The notes: generated by a model not told the origin, from the letters alone. Shown: positions 25,452 through 33,818, counted from the stretch's first letter. The stretch: 64,000 nucleotides of DNA from Flavonifractor sp. An10 (GCF_002161215.1 NZ_NFMB01000003.1:124001-188000), one strand, 5' to 3'. Numbers and translations: made by a program.

Positions 25452-26951
25452 ATGGAACTGACCCATGAACTGCGGGAGAACGCGGGCTTTCAGTGGGTGC
25501 TGGAGCGCCTGAGCCCCATGTCTCCCTTCGGCAAGCAGGCCGCCCGCAATCCCCGCTGGTACGGCCCCGGCGACGAGGCCGCCCTGGAGGAGGAGCTGGA
25601 CAACGTGGCCCTGGCCATGGAGCTGTGGGCCGCCGGCGGTACCAGGCCCCAGCCGGTGGACAGCTGCGGCTGCGAGGCCCCCCGGGTGAACCCCGCCGAA
25701 CTGAAGGACTCCGCCGCCGCCCTGCGGGGGGTGACCCGGTGCCTGCCCCTGTTCCACGACATCCGGGGCTCCTTCGACCGGGATCCCGGCGCGCCCTTCG
25801 ACCTGGTGGAGCTGTTCGAGCTCAAGCACTTCCTGGTCACCCTGGAGCAGGTAGTGCAGGCCTATGCCAAGATGCCCCCCATGTCCGGCATCGCCTTCCC
25901 CTCCCTGGCCGACGCCCTGGAGCTGATGGATCCCGAGGGCCGGCGCCTGCCCACCTTCTCCGTGGTCAACTCCTACCACAACGACCTGGCCCCTCTGCGG
26001 GCCGAGAAGGCCAAGCTGGAGAAGGCCATCCGCATGACCCAGGAGGACAAGCGGGGCCCTCTGCTGGAAAAGCGCCGGGTTCTGGCGGTGGAGGAGGATA
26101 AGATCGAGCTGGAGGTGCGGCAGATGCTCACCCGGAAGCTCATGGTCTGGAAGGACGCCTTCCTGGCCAACATGGAGGCCCTGGGCCACCTGGATCTGAT
26201 CGTGGCCAAGGCCAAGCTGGCCCTGCGCTACCACTGCGTTCGGCCCGCCCTCAGCACCGACAAGACCATCTCCCTGAAGGGGGTGAGCCACCCCCAGGTG
26301 GCGGAGGAGCAGGCGGAGCGGGGCGAGCAGTTCACCGCCCTGGAGCTGGAGCTGGGCCCCGGCTGCACCGTCATCACCGGCGCCAACATGGGCGGCAAGA
26401 CCGTGTCCCTGCGCTCCACGGTGCTGTCCCTGCTGCTCTGCCAGTGCGGCTTCTTCGTGTTCGCTCAGTCCGCCCGGCTGCCCCTGTTCGACCGGGTGGA
26501 GCTGATTCTGGCCGACAGCGGCCCCGGCGCCGGCGGCCTGTCCTCCTTCGGCAAGGAGGTTCACCTGCTGGATCAGCTGCTCCGCAAGACCAGGGATGAG
26601 TTCTTCTTTGTGGCCCTGGACGAGTTCGCCCGGGGCACCAACCCCCAGGAGGGCGCCGCCCTGGCCCGGGCCCTGGTGCGCTACCTGGGCACCCTGGACT
26701 GCGTGGCCCTCATGACCACCCACTACGACGGCGTGTCCGACGTGGCCGGGGCCCACTACCAGGTGGCCGGCCTGGTGCGGGAGATCGACGGCGACGAGGG
26801 GGACGACCCCCGCAAGCGCATCGCCCGGCGGATGGACTACCGCCTGCTGCCCGCCCCGCCGGGGGCCCCCTGCCCCCGGGACGCCCTGCGGGTTTGCCGG
26901 CTGCTTAAGCTGGACGACGCCCTCATGGAGCTGTTCCAGGCCGACCTGTAA
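25452..26951 (+). CDS. kamC: MutS-like ATPase KamC of the lysine 5,6-aminomutase reactivase
   Basis: A 499-residue MutS-family ATPase that lacks the mismatch-binding domains. Helical core/clamp-like segments (about 1-290, with the long helix KAKLEKAIRMTQEDKRGPLLEKRR) precede the ATPase: Walker A ITGANMGGKTVSLRSTVLS (about 313-331), the ILADSGPG loop, Walker B FFVALDEFARGTNPQEGAALAR and the D-loop/switch LMTTHYDGVSD. In fermentation clusters this protein couples ATP hydrolysis to reactivation of KamDE, a chaperone role rather than DNA repair. kamB-kamC form their own transcription unit, ending at the terminator at 26988. Confidence 0.85.
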   Translation: MELTHELRENAGFQWVLERLSPMSPFGKQAARNPRWYGPGDEAALEEELDNVALAMELWAAGGTRPQPVDSCGCEAPRVNPAELKDSAAALRGVTRCLPLFHDIRGSFDRDPGAPFDLVELFELKHFLVTLEQVVQAYAKMPPMSGIAFPSLADALELMDPEGRRLPTFSVVNSYHNDLAPLRAEKAKLEKAIRMTQEDKRGPLLEKRRVLAVEEDKIELEVRQMLTRKLMVWKDAFLANMEALGHLDLIVAKAKLALRYHCVRPALSTDKTISLKGVSHPQVAEEQAERGEQFTALELELGPGCTVITGANMGGKTVSLRSTVLSLLLCQCGFFVFAQSARLPLFDRVELILADSGPGAGGLSSFGKEVHLLDQLLRKTRDEFFFVALDEFARGTNPQEGAALARALVRYLGTLDCVALMTTHYDGVSDVAGAHYQVAGLVREIDGDEGDDPRKRIARRMDYRLLPAPPGAPCPRDALRVCRLLKLDDALMELFQADL

Positions 26952-26987
26952 CTGTTCCGGCGGTAAGTATCCCCGTAACTATTTTGA

Positions 26988-27030
26988 CCGGAAAGAGGGG
27001 GGAAATCTCCCTTCTTTCCGGCATTTTTTC
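26988..27030 (+). terminator. Terminator of kamC
   Basis: CCGGAAAGA pairs with TCTTTCCGG, with an inner GGG(A)/TCCC part; TTTTTT follows. Confidence 0.8.
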
Positions 27031-27056
27031 ACTTAAAAATTTTTTTGGAAAAATTG

Positions 27057-27085
27057 TTGACAAATTTAACTTGTGGGAGTATAGT
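27057..27085 (+). promoter_or_regulatory. Promoter of the lysine riboswitch / kce operon
   Basis: TTGACA (27057-27062), 17-bp spacer, TATAGT (27080-27085). The start site would be near 27092, about 18 nt before aptamer helix P1. Confidence 0.75.
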
Positions 27086-27109
27086 GTTCTTGTAAAAAAT
27101 AAATAATAC

Positions 27110-27285
27110 GCATGGATAGAGGCGCGGAGCGCAAGGTACCGGGACAATGACAAGGGCAGGCGAGCCCGATGTGTCCCGGGAATGTACGTTCCGCCGAAGG
27201 GGGACGTGAACCGCACAGCCCTCCCCCTGAGCCGCAGGCTCAGCGCTTGCGGATTGTCATGAGTAACATGAAGCGCTATTTGTGT
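27110..27285 (+). promoter_or_regulatory. Lysine riboswitch (L box) of the lysine-fermentation operon
   Basis: The aptamer shows the L-box landmarks in order: GATAGAGGCGC (27115-27125), CAAGGTAC, the core GCCGAAGG (27193-27200), the P4 arms GGGGG/CCCCC, and the 3' block TTGTCATGAGTAACATGAAGCGCTAT, equivalent to the UUGUCA...GGAGGGCUAU end of known lysine aptamers. P1 is 27110-27119 with 27276-27285. Unlike biosynthetic lysine switches, it controls lysine degradation (kce-kdd, possibly kamADE). A terminator follows directly and shares bases with P1. Confidence 0.9.
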
Positions 27286-27332
27286 CTGATCGGAGGCCGG
27301 AAGGTGTCCGCAGATGCAAGTAGTGTTTTTTT
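27280..27332 (+). terminator. Riboswitch-controlled terminator
   Basis: TTGTGTCTG (27280-27288) pairs with CAGATGCAA (27311-27319), and CGGA (27291-27294) with TCCG (27307-27310); T7 lies at 27326-27332. The first arm overlaps the 3' strand of P1 (27276-27285), so ligand-stabilised P1 should block this terminator. Confidence 0.8.
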
Positions 27333-27335
27333 GTG

Positions 27336-27348
27336 CATGAAGCGCTAT
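27336..27348 (+). repeat. Second copy of the riboswitch P1 3' strand
   Basis: CATGAAGCGCTAT, identical to 27267-27279 in the aptamer but placed beyond the terminator T tract. Confidence 0.7.
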
Positions 27349-27418
27349 CACGTTCCCTTGGGGTGGATGTTATTCTCTTGGCGGACGGGGTGGCGTTATT
27401 TTTACGAGGAGGCGTGTT

Positions 27419-28237
27419 ATGGAAAAGCTCATCATTACCGCGGCCATCTGCGGCGCAGAGGTCACCAAGGAAAACAACCCCGCGGTGCCCTACACCGTGG
27501 AGGAGATGGTTCGCGAGGCCAAGAGCGCGTTTGACGCGGGCGCGGCGGTCATCCACGTGCATGTCCGCTGGGACGACGGCACCCCCACCCAGGATCGCGA
27601 GCGGTTCCGGGTGATCCTGGACGCCATCAAGGAGGCCTGCCCCGGCGTGATCCTGATCCCCTCCACCGGCGGCGCCACCGGCATGACCCCCGAGGAGCGG
27701 CTCCAGCCCACCGAGCTCTTCCCCGAGATGGCCACCCTGGACTGCGGCACCTGCAACTTCGGCGACGATATCTTCGTCAACGACATGCCCACCATGCGGG
27801 CCTTCGGCAAGCGCATGATCGAGAACCACATCAAGCCCGAGTATGAGTGCTTCGAGATCGGCCACCTGGACACCATCCTCACCATGGCCAAGCGCGGCGA
27901 GGTTCCCGGCGGCCCCATGCAGTTCAACTTCGTGCTGGGCGTGTCCGGCTGCACCCCCGCCACCGCCGGCAACCTGGACTACTTAGTGCGGCAGCTGCCC
28001 GCCGGCTCCACCTGGACTGCCACCGGCATCGGCCGCAGCGCCTTCCCGCTGGCCGCCATCGCCATCGCCATGGGCGGCAACGTCCGGGTGGGCTTTGAGG
28101 ACAATATCTACCTGGGCAAGGGCCAGAAGGCCGCCTCCAACGGCGAGCTGGTGGCCAAGGTGGCCCGCATCGCCCACGAGCTGGGCCGTGAGATCGCCAC
28201 CCCCGAGGAGGCCCGCAAGATCCTGTCCCTGGCATAA
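27419..28237 (+). CDS. kce: 3-keto-5-aminohexanoate cleavage enzyme
   Basis: A 272-residue BKACE/DUF849 TIM-barrel enzyme. In lysine fermentation it condenses 3-keto-5-aminohexanoate with acetyl-CoA and splits it to acetoacetate and 3-aminobutyryl-CoA. Metal ligands are visible: His46 and His48 in AVIHVHVRWDDGT, with the glutamate of RVGFEDNIYL as the likely third ligand; the acidic Glu14 in ICGAEVTKENN is conserved. The length matches characterised Kce (about 275). SD GAGGAGG lies 6 nt upstream of the ATG. It is the first gene after the lysine riboswitch and is followed by kdd. Confidence 0.93.
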   Translation: MEKLIITAAICGAEVTKENNPAVPYTVEEMVREAKSAFDAGAAVIHVHVRWDDGTPTQDRERFRVILDAIKEACPGVILIPSTGGATGMTPEERLQPTELFPEMATLDCGTCNFGDDIFVNDMPTMRAFGKRMIENHIKPEYECFEIGHLDTILTMAKRGEVPGGPMQFNFVLGVSGCTPATAGNLDYLVRQLPAGSTWTATGIGRSAFPLAAIAIAMGGNVRVGFEDNIYLGKGQKAASNGELVAKVARIAHELGREIATPEEARKILSLA

Positions 28238-28327
28238 CCTAGTTGTTCCAATCTCCCCAACCATATATCGAAAAGACCCCAAATCTCCCCAACCGAACCA
28301 AAAAGAACGAAACAGGAGGAACTTGCT

Positions 28328-29371
28328 ATGCAGAAGAAAGGCAACAAGTACGGCACCCATCGCGTGATTGAGCCCAAGGGCCTGCTGACCCAGGCTGCCA
28401 AGAAGATCGACAACAACATGGACGAGATCTACTCCAACGAGATCCTGTGCGATGTGTCCGCGCTGAACATTGACTCCGCCTCCTTCACCCAGATCTACGA
28501 GGCCTGCGAGAAGGATCTGGCCCGTACCGAGCAGATGATTCTGGACATCGTGAACGAGCGCGGCAAGATGCAGAACCCCGTCACCGGCTCCGGCGGCATG
28601 TTCATCGGCACCGTCAAGGCCATCGGCGAGGATCTCCAGGGCAAGATCGACCTGAAGGTGGGCGACAAGATCGCCTCCCTGGTGTCCCTGTCCCTGACCC
28701 CCCTGAAGATCAACAAGATCAAGGCCATCCACCCCGAGATCGACCGCGTGGACGTGGACGCCCAGGCCATCCTGTTTGAGTCCGGCCTGTATGCCAAGCT
28801 GCCCGACGACATGAGCGAGGAGCTGGCCCTGGCCGCCCTGGACGTGGCCGGCGCTCCCGCCCAGACCGCCAAGCTGGTCAAGCCCGGCGACTCCGTGCTG
28901 ATCCTGGGCGGCGCCGGCAAGGGCGGCATGATGTGCTGCTACGAGGCCATGAAGCGCGTCGGCCCCACCGGCAACGTGGTGGCCCTGGTCATCTGCCAGG
29001 AGGACGCCGACCTGCTCAAGAGCATGAACCTGTGCCACCACGCCATCGTGGGCTCCGCCACCGAGCCTGTGGACGTGCTGGAGAAGTCCCTGGCCGCCAA
29101 CGGCGGTAAGGAGTACGACATCTCCATCCTGATCGTCAACGTGCCCGCCTGCGAGATGAGCGCCATCCTGCCCGTCCGCGACAACGGCACCGTGTACTGC
29201 TTCTCCATGGCCACCGACTTCGCCAAGGCGGCGCTGGGCGCCGAGGGCTGCGGCAAGGACGTCACCATGGTCATCGGCAACGGCTACACCAAGGATCACG
29301 CCGCCATCACCCTGGCCGAGCTCCGCGAGAATCCCCAGCTGAAGGAGTACTTCGAGAAGAAGTACCTGTAA
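28328..29371 (+). CDS. kdd: L-erythro-3,5-diaminohexanoate dehydrogenase
   Basis: A 347-residue NAD-dependent oxidative deaminase converting 3,5-diaminohexanoate to 3-keto-5-aminohexanoate plus ammonia. The nucleotide-binding glycine motif is VLILGGAGKGGMMCCYEAMKR (about residues 196-216), preceded by a GroES-like N-terminal part (GGMFIGTVKAIGEDL...DLKVGDKIASLVSLSLTP). Kdd is a family specific to lysine fermentation, so context and sequence agree. SD AGGAGG is 8 nt upstream. The last 52 bp of the gene recur perfectly 211 bp downstream. Confidence 0.93.
   Translation: MQKKGNKYGTHRVIEPKGLLTQAAKKIDNNMDEIYSNEILCDVSALNIDSASFTQIYEACEKDLARTEQMILDIVNERGKMQNPVTGSGGMFIGTVKAIGEDLQGKIDLKVGDKIASLVSLSLTPLKINKIKAIHPEIDRVDVDAQAILFESGLYAKLPDDMSEELALAALDVAGAPAQTAKLVKPGDSVLILGGAGKGGMMCCYEAMKRVGPTGNVVALVICQEDADLLKSMNLCHHAIVGSATEPVDVLEKSLAANGGKEYDISILIVNVPACEMSAILPVRDNGTVYCFSMATDFAKAALGAEGCGKDVTMVIGNGYTKDHAAITLAELRENPQLKEYFEKKYL
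29320..29371 (+). repeat. 52-bp direct repeat, copy 1 (3' end of kdd)
   Basis: The final 52 bp of kdd including the stop codon, identical to 29531-29582. Confidence 0.95.
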
Positions 29372-29530
29372 GGCAACTGCCCGACTTCCCCAGCTCGGCC
29401 CGCGCGTGAGCGCGCCGCGCCCTCTGGCGCGTCCAAGCGTTTTGCGAAGCAAAACCTTGCCGCAGGGGCAATTCACTTGCCCGAGGAAGTCATATCCGGG
29501 GCCCCCGCGCAATGGCACATTGCGTGGGGC
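29372..29530. other. 159-bp structured insert between duplicated kdd ends
   Basis: Non-coding. It contains hairpins such as GTTTTGC/GCAAAAC (about 29439-29456) and CCCCGCGCAATG/CATTGCGTGGGG (about 29504-29530), and an outer GACTTCC/GGAAGTC pair. No gene is seen. Confidence 0.6.
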
Positions 29531-29582
29531 GCTCCGCGAGAATCCCCAGCTGAAGGAGTACTTCGAGAAGAAGTACCTGTAA
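29531..29582 (+). repeat. 52-bp direct repeat, copy 2
   Basis: Perfect copy of the kdd 3' end (29320-29371). It runs directly into the first hairpin of multi-hairpin element copy C. Confidence 0.95.
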
Positions 29583-29766
29583 TCGAAAAAGCGGTGGAGC
29601 CGCTTTTTCGAGAGATTGCAGCCCGCCGCGCGCAAGTTTTGCCCGCTAAGGCGGACAAAACTCACACTTGCGGTCTGAGAAGTGTTTTTGACCACGCACA
29701 TGTCGCGGTCAAAAACGAAATCCTACTTGATTTGTGCCCTGCGGGCACAAACTCTGCGAGGCTTTT
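29583..29766 (+). repeat. Copy C of the three-copy multi-hairpin element
   Basis: Order: stem 4 (29583-29594 with 29600-29611, TCGAAAAAGCGG), stem 3 (29635-29646 with 29651-29662), stem 2 (29684-29693 with 29707-29716, loop containing CACATGTC), stem 1 (29731-29739 with 29743-29751, TTTGTGCCC) and the invariant tail AACTCTGCGAGGCTTTT at 29750-29766. The same order is found in copies A and B with different but still pairing stems. Here it lies inside the lysine operon, between kdd and kamA. Confidence 0.75.
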
Positions 29767-29937
29767 ATACGTACCATCCACAATCATTTCTTATGTGACA
29801 TTCCCGCAGCGGCGGCATCACCGCCGGGCGGCTGGGAATTCCTCCTCCCCAACCCTTCCCCGCCGTCCCCGCGGCCGGTTCCGTGTCTGTGGCTTCTAAT
29901 GTCTCCCCAAATCTGATTTAGAAAGGATGACCTTGTT

Positions 29938-31191
29938 ATGGTAGAGTCCCGCCGTAAGATCCTGTTCCCCAACGTGACCGATGAGGAGTGGAATGACTGG
30001 CACTGGCAGGTCAAGAACCGTATCGAGACTCTGGAAGATCTGAAGAAGTACATCGAGCTGACCCCCGAGGAAGAGGAAGGCGTCAAGGCCTGCCTGGGCA
30101 CCCTGCGCATGGCCATCACCCCCTACTACCTGTCCCTGATCCAGCCCGGTGATCCCCATGATCCCGTCCGTCTGCAGGCCATCCCCACCGCCAAGGAGCT
30201 GCATCAGGCCGACTCCGATCTGCTGGATCCCCTGCACGAGGATGAGGACTCCCCCGCTCCCGGTCTGACCCACCGCTATCCCGACCGCTGCCTGCTGCTG
30301 ATCACTGACCAGTGCTCCATGTACTGCCGTCACTGCACCCGCCGCCGCTTCGCCGGCCAGCACGACGCCGGCCTGCCCGTGGATCAGGTGGATCAGGCCA
30401 TCGAGTACATCCGCAACACTCCCCAGATCCGCGACGTGCTGCTGTCCGGCGGCGACGCCCTGCTGGTGAGCGACGAGCGCCTGGAGTACATCATCGCCAA
30501 GCTGCGTGAGATCCCCCACGTGGAGATCGTCCGCATCGGCTCCCGCACCCCCGTGGTGCTGCCTCAGCGCATCACTCCCGAGCTGTGCAACATGCTGAAG
30601 AAGTATCACCCCATCTGGCTGAACACCCACTTCAACCACCCCAACGAGATCACCCCCGAGTCCGCCAAGGCCTGCGCCATGCTGGCCGACGCCGGTATCC
30701 CGCTGGGCAACCAGAGCGTGCTGCTGGCCGGCATCAATGACTGCGTCTACACCATGAAGAAGCTGGTCAACGAGCTGGTTCGCATCCGCGTGCGTCCCTA
30801 CTACATCTATCAGTGCGACCTGTCCATGGGCCTGGAGCACTTCCGTACTCCCGTCAGCAAGGGCATCGAGATCATCGAGGCTCTGCGCGGCCACACCTCC
30901 GGCTTCTGCGTGCCCACCTTCGTGGTGGACGCCCCGGGCGGCGGCGGCAAGACCCCCGTTATGCCCCAGTACGTCATCTCCCAGACCCCGCACAAGGTCA
31001 TCCTGCGCAACTACGAGGGCGTTATCACCACCTACACCGAGCCCGAGCACTACACCGACTGCCAGTGCGACTACTGCACCGGCAAGAAGAAGAAGGAGCT
31101 CATGGGCGTGGCCGGCCTGGAGCGCGGTCAGGCGCTGTCCATGGAGCCCGCCAACCTGGAGCGTCATAAGCGCTCCCACCACGAGGAATAA
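29938..31191 (+). CDS. kamA: L-lysine 2,3-aminomutase
   Basis: A 417-residue radical-SAM, PLP-dependent enzyme making L-beta-lysine from L-lysine, the first step of lysine fermentation. The [4Fe-4S] cysteines are C126-x3-C130-x2-C133 (CSMYCRHCTRRRF), followed by the SAM-binding SGGDALL. The PLP lysine is in the glycine-rich APGGGGKTPVMPQYV near residue 335. A Cys pair near the end (CQCDYC) fits the zinc site of clostridial KamA. SD AGAAAGGATG precedes the ATG. It is separated from kdd by 566 bp of repeats, yet no clear promoter is seen there, so read-through from the riboswitch operon is likely. Confidence 0.96.
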   Translation: MVESRRKILFPNVTDEEWNDWHWQVKNRIETLEDLKKYIELTPEEEEGVKACLGTLRMAITPYYLSLIQPGDPHDPVRLQAIPTAKELHQADSDLLDPLHEDEDSPAPGLTHRYPDRCLLLITDQCSMYCRHCTRRRFAGQHDAGLPVDQVDQAIEYIRNTPQIRDVLLSGGDALLVSDERLEYIIAKLREIPHVEIVRIGSRTPVVLPQRITPELCNMLKKYHPIWLNTHFNHPNEITPESAKACAMLADAGIPLGNQSVLLAGINDCVYTMKKLVNELVRIRVRPYYIYQCDLSMGLEHFRTPVSKGIEIIEALRGHTSGFCVPTFVVDAPGGGGKTPVMPQYVISQTPHKVILRNYEGVITTYTEPEHYTDCQCDYCTGKKKKELMGVAGLERGQALSMEPANLERHKRSHHEE

Positions 31192-31283
31192 TCCGACCTC
31201 CTCTCTCATGAGCGGGCCGTCGCGTTGGCGGCGGTCCGCTCCCCCCTCTTTTTCACCTAACCTGAGAATGGAAGTGATATACG

Positions 31284-32849
31284 TTGGAATCTAAGCTCAA
31301 CCTTGATTTTAAGCTGGTGGAGCAGGCCCGTGCCCACGCCTCCCGCGTGGCCGATGACACCCAGCGCTTTATTGATGAGCGCACCACCTCCACCGTAGAG
31401 CGCACCATCTGCCGCCTGCTCGGCATCGACGGCGTGGACGCCCAGGACGTTCCCCTGCCCAACGTGGTAGTGGATCACCTGATGGACAAGAACGCCCTGT
31501 CCCAGGGCGCCGCCTTCTGGATCGGCAACGCCATGGTGGAGACCGGCAAGGATCCCCAGGCCATCGCCGAGGATGTGGCCGCCGACAAGCTGGATCTCAC
31601 CGCCCTGCCCACCCACGGCGAGGCCGAGATCCACGCCGCCCTGGCCCCCATCGTGGAGAAGAGCCTGAGCAAGATCGCCGCCCGCCGCAAGCGCCGCGAG
31701 GACTTCATCGCCGCCCACGGCGGTGAGAAGACCGGCCCCTGGATCTACCTGATCGTGGCCACCGGCAACATCTATGAGGACGTGGTGCAGGCCACCGCCG
31801 CCGCCCGACAGGGCGCCGACGTCATCGCCGTTATCCGCACCACCGGCCAGTCCCTGCTGGACTACGTGCCCTACGGCGCCACCACCGAGGGCTTCGGCGG
31901 CACCTACGCCACCCAGGAGAACTTCCGCCTGATGCGTGAGGCCATGGACAAGGTGGGCGAGGAGCTGGGCCGCTACATCCGCGTGTGCAACTACTGCTCC
32001 GGCCTGTGCATGCCCGAGATCGCCGCCATGGGCGCCTTCGAGGGCCTGGACGTGATGCTCAACGACGCCCTGTATGGCATCCTGTTCCGCGACATCAACA
32101 TGCAGCGCACCCTGATCGACCAGTCCTTCTCCCGCGCCATCAACGCCTATGCCGGCGTGGTCATCAACACCGGCGAGGACAACTACCTGACCACCGCCGA
32201 CGCGGTGGAGGAGGCCCACACCGTTACCGCCTCCCAGTTCCTCAACGAGGCCTTCGCCCTCCGCGCCGGCCTGCCCGAGGAGCAGATGGGTCTGGGCCAC
32301 GCCTTCGAGATCGACCCCGATGTGGAGAACGGCTTCCTGTACGAGCTGGCCCAGGCCGAGATGGCCCGGGAGATCTTCCCCAAGGCGCCCCTGAAGTACA
32401 TGCCTCCCACGAAGTTCATGACCGGCAACATCTTCCGCGGCCACGTACAGGACGCCCTGTTCAACATGGTCACCGCCCTCACCGGCCAGAAGATCCACCT
32501 GCTGGGCATGATGACCGAGGCCATTCACACCCCCTTCCTGTCCGACCGGTTCCTGGCCATCCAGAACGCCCAGTACATCTTCCGCACCATGCACGACCTG
32601 GGCAGCGAGATCACCTTCAAGGAAGGCGGCATCATGCAGACTCGTGCCAACGACGTGCTGAAGAAGGCCACCGACCTGCTGGGCCAGATCGAGCAGCTGG
32701 GCATCTTCGAGACCCTGGAGCGGGGCATCTTCGCCGACATCAAGCGTCCCCGTGACGGCGGCAAGGGCCTGGACGGCGTCGTGACCAAGGCGCCCGGGTA
32801 CTTCAACCCCTTCCTTGCGCCCATGATGAAAGGGGGTGCCGGCAAATGA
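31284..32849 (+). CDS. kamD: Lysine 5,6-aminomutase alpha subunit
   Basis: A 521-residue alpha subunit of the adenosylcobalamin- and PLP-dependent aminomutase that turns beta-lysine into 3,5-diaminohexanoate. It forms the TIM barrel that binds substrate and PLP phosphate; recognisable stretches are RTTGQSLLDYVPYGATTEGFGGT and ATGNIYEDVVQATAAARQGADV. The start is TTG 31284 (weak SD GGAAG, 10 nt upstream); no ATG gives a full N-terminus. It overlaps kamE by 4 bp, so the two subunits are translationally coupled. Confidence 0.95.
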   Translation: MESKLNLDFKLVEQARAHASRVADDTQRFIDERTTSTVERTICRLLGIDGVDAQDVPLPNVVVDHLMDKNALSQGAAFWIGNAMVETGKDPQAIAEDVAADKLDLTALPTHGEAEIHAALAPIVEKSLSKIAARRKRREDFIAAHGGEKTGPWIYLIVATGNIYEDVVQATAAARQGADVIAVIRTTGQSLLDYVPYGATTEGFGGTYATQENFRLMREAMDKVGEELGRYIRVCNYCSGLCMPEIAAMGAFEGLDVMLNDALYGILFRDINMQRTLIDQSFSRAINAYAGVVINTGEDNYLTTADAVEEAHTVTASQFLNEAFALRAGLPEEQMGLGHAFEIDPDVENGFLYELAQAEMAREIFPKAPLKYMPPTKFMTGNIFRGHVQDALFNMVTALTGQKIHLLGMMTEAIHTPFLSDRFLAIQNAQYIFRTMHDLGSEITFKEGGIMQTRANDVLKKATDLLGQIEQLGIFETLERGIFADIKRPRDGGKGLDGVVTKAPGYFNPFLAPMMKGGAGK

Positions 32850-33634
32850 GCTCCGGACTGTATCAAATTCGCGACAAGGATCTTGACACCACCCTGGACC
32901 TGACCCGCATCAAGCCCTACGGCGACACCATGAACGACGGCAAGGTTCAGACCTCCTTCACCCTGCCGGTGAAGGACGACGACCGCGGCGCGGCCGCTGC
33001 CGTGCTCATCGCCCAGAAGATGGGCCTGGCCGACCCCAACGTGGCCCTGCGCCAGAAGCTGGACGAGAACTTCACCTTCTATGTGGTCTACGGCTCTCTG
33101 ACCCACACCATCAACTACAATGAGATCGTGGTGCAGACCGTCACCGACGAGACCATGGACATGCACGAGAACGACGAGTACCTGAAGGAGCACCTGGGCC
33201 GCAAGATGGTGGTCGTGGGCGCCTCCACCGGTACCGACGCCCACACCGTGGGCATCGACGCCATCATGAACCGCAAGGGCTTCGCCGGCCACTACGGCCT
33301 GGAGCGCTACGAGATGGTGGAGGCCTACAACCTGGGTTCCCAGGTGCCCAACGAGGAGTTCCTCCGCAAGGCCGCCGAGGTCAACGCCGACGTGGTGCTG
33401 GTCTCCCAGACCGTCACCCAGAAGGACGTCCACATCAAGAACCTGACCGAGCTCATCGAGCTGGCCGAGGCCGAGGGCGTCCGCGACAAGTACATCTTCT
33501 GCTGCGGCGGCGCCCGCATCACCCACGCTCTGGCCAAGGAGCTGGGCTACGATGCCGGCTTCGGCGCGGGCACCTATGCCGACGACGTGGCCACCTTCTG
33601 CTCCAAGGAGCTGGTTCGCCGTCTGGGCAAGTAA
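32846..33634 (+). CDS. kamE: Lysine 5,6-aminomutase beta subunit
   Basis: A 262-residue beta subunit carrying the cobalamin-binding Rossmann domain. The D-x-H-x-x-G motif is D131-A-H133-T-V-G136, His133 being the lower axial cobalt ligand, and Lys144 (MNRKG) corresponds to the lysine that forms the PLP Schiff base in the open state of characterised enzymes; both positions agree with the published clostridial numbering as I recall it. The remaining C-terminal part (QVPNEEFLRKAAEVNADVVLVSQTVTQ) completes the B12 domain. ATG overlaps the kamD stop. A strong terminator follows. Confidence 0.96.
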   Translation: MSSGLYQIRDKDLDTTLDLTRIKPYGDTMNDGKVQTSFTLPVKDDDRGAAAAVLIAQKMGLADPNVALRQKLDENFTFYVVYGSLTHTINYNEIVVQTVTDETMDMHENDEYLKEHLGRKMVVVGASTGTDAHTVGIDAIMNRKGFAGHYGLERYEMVEAYNLGSQVPNEEFLRKAAEVNADVVLVSQTVTQKDVHIKNLTELIELAEAEGVRDKYIFCCGGARITHALAKELGYDAGFGAGTYADDVATFCSKELVRRLGK

Positions 33635-33671
33635 TTCTGCTTTCTTCCTCTCTCCTCTTTTTCTTTCAAGC

Positions 33672-33714
33672 GCGCAGGCGCCGGGCAAAAGCCCGGCGCC
33701 TGCGTGCTTCTGTT
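33672..33714 (+). terminator. Terminator of the kam operon
   Basis: CGCAGGCGCCGGGC pairs with GCCCGGCGCCTGCG around AAAA; a T-rich TGCTTCTGTTTCT tail follows. Confidence 0.8.
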
Positions 33715-33789
33715 TCTGACATTCGGCTGTCTTCCGTCTTTTCTATATTATATAAGGTAGGGGCACCATGCCTTTTCCTGAAAATCCGG

Positions 33790-33818
33790 TCGACAGTTCC
33801 CGCCTTCCGTGCTATAAT
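33790..33818 (+). promoter_or_regulatory. Promoter of the small stalk-domain protein gene
   Basis: TCGACA (33790-33795), 17-bp spacer, TATAAT (33813-33818). Confidence 0.65.

Noticed and set aside
24462-26756. A 764-codon open frame antisense to kamB-kamC, and similar long antisense frames across gap, gcv, lpdA and the 5'-nucleotidase gene
   Set aside because: GC-rich genes with G/C third positions produce long stop-free antisense frames. These lack SDs, have low-complexity Gly/His/Val/Leu composition and lie opposite clearly conserved genes.
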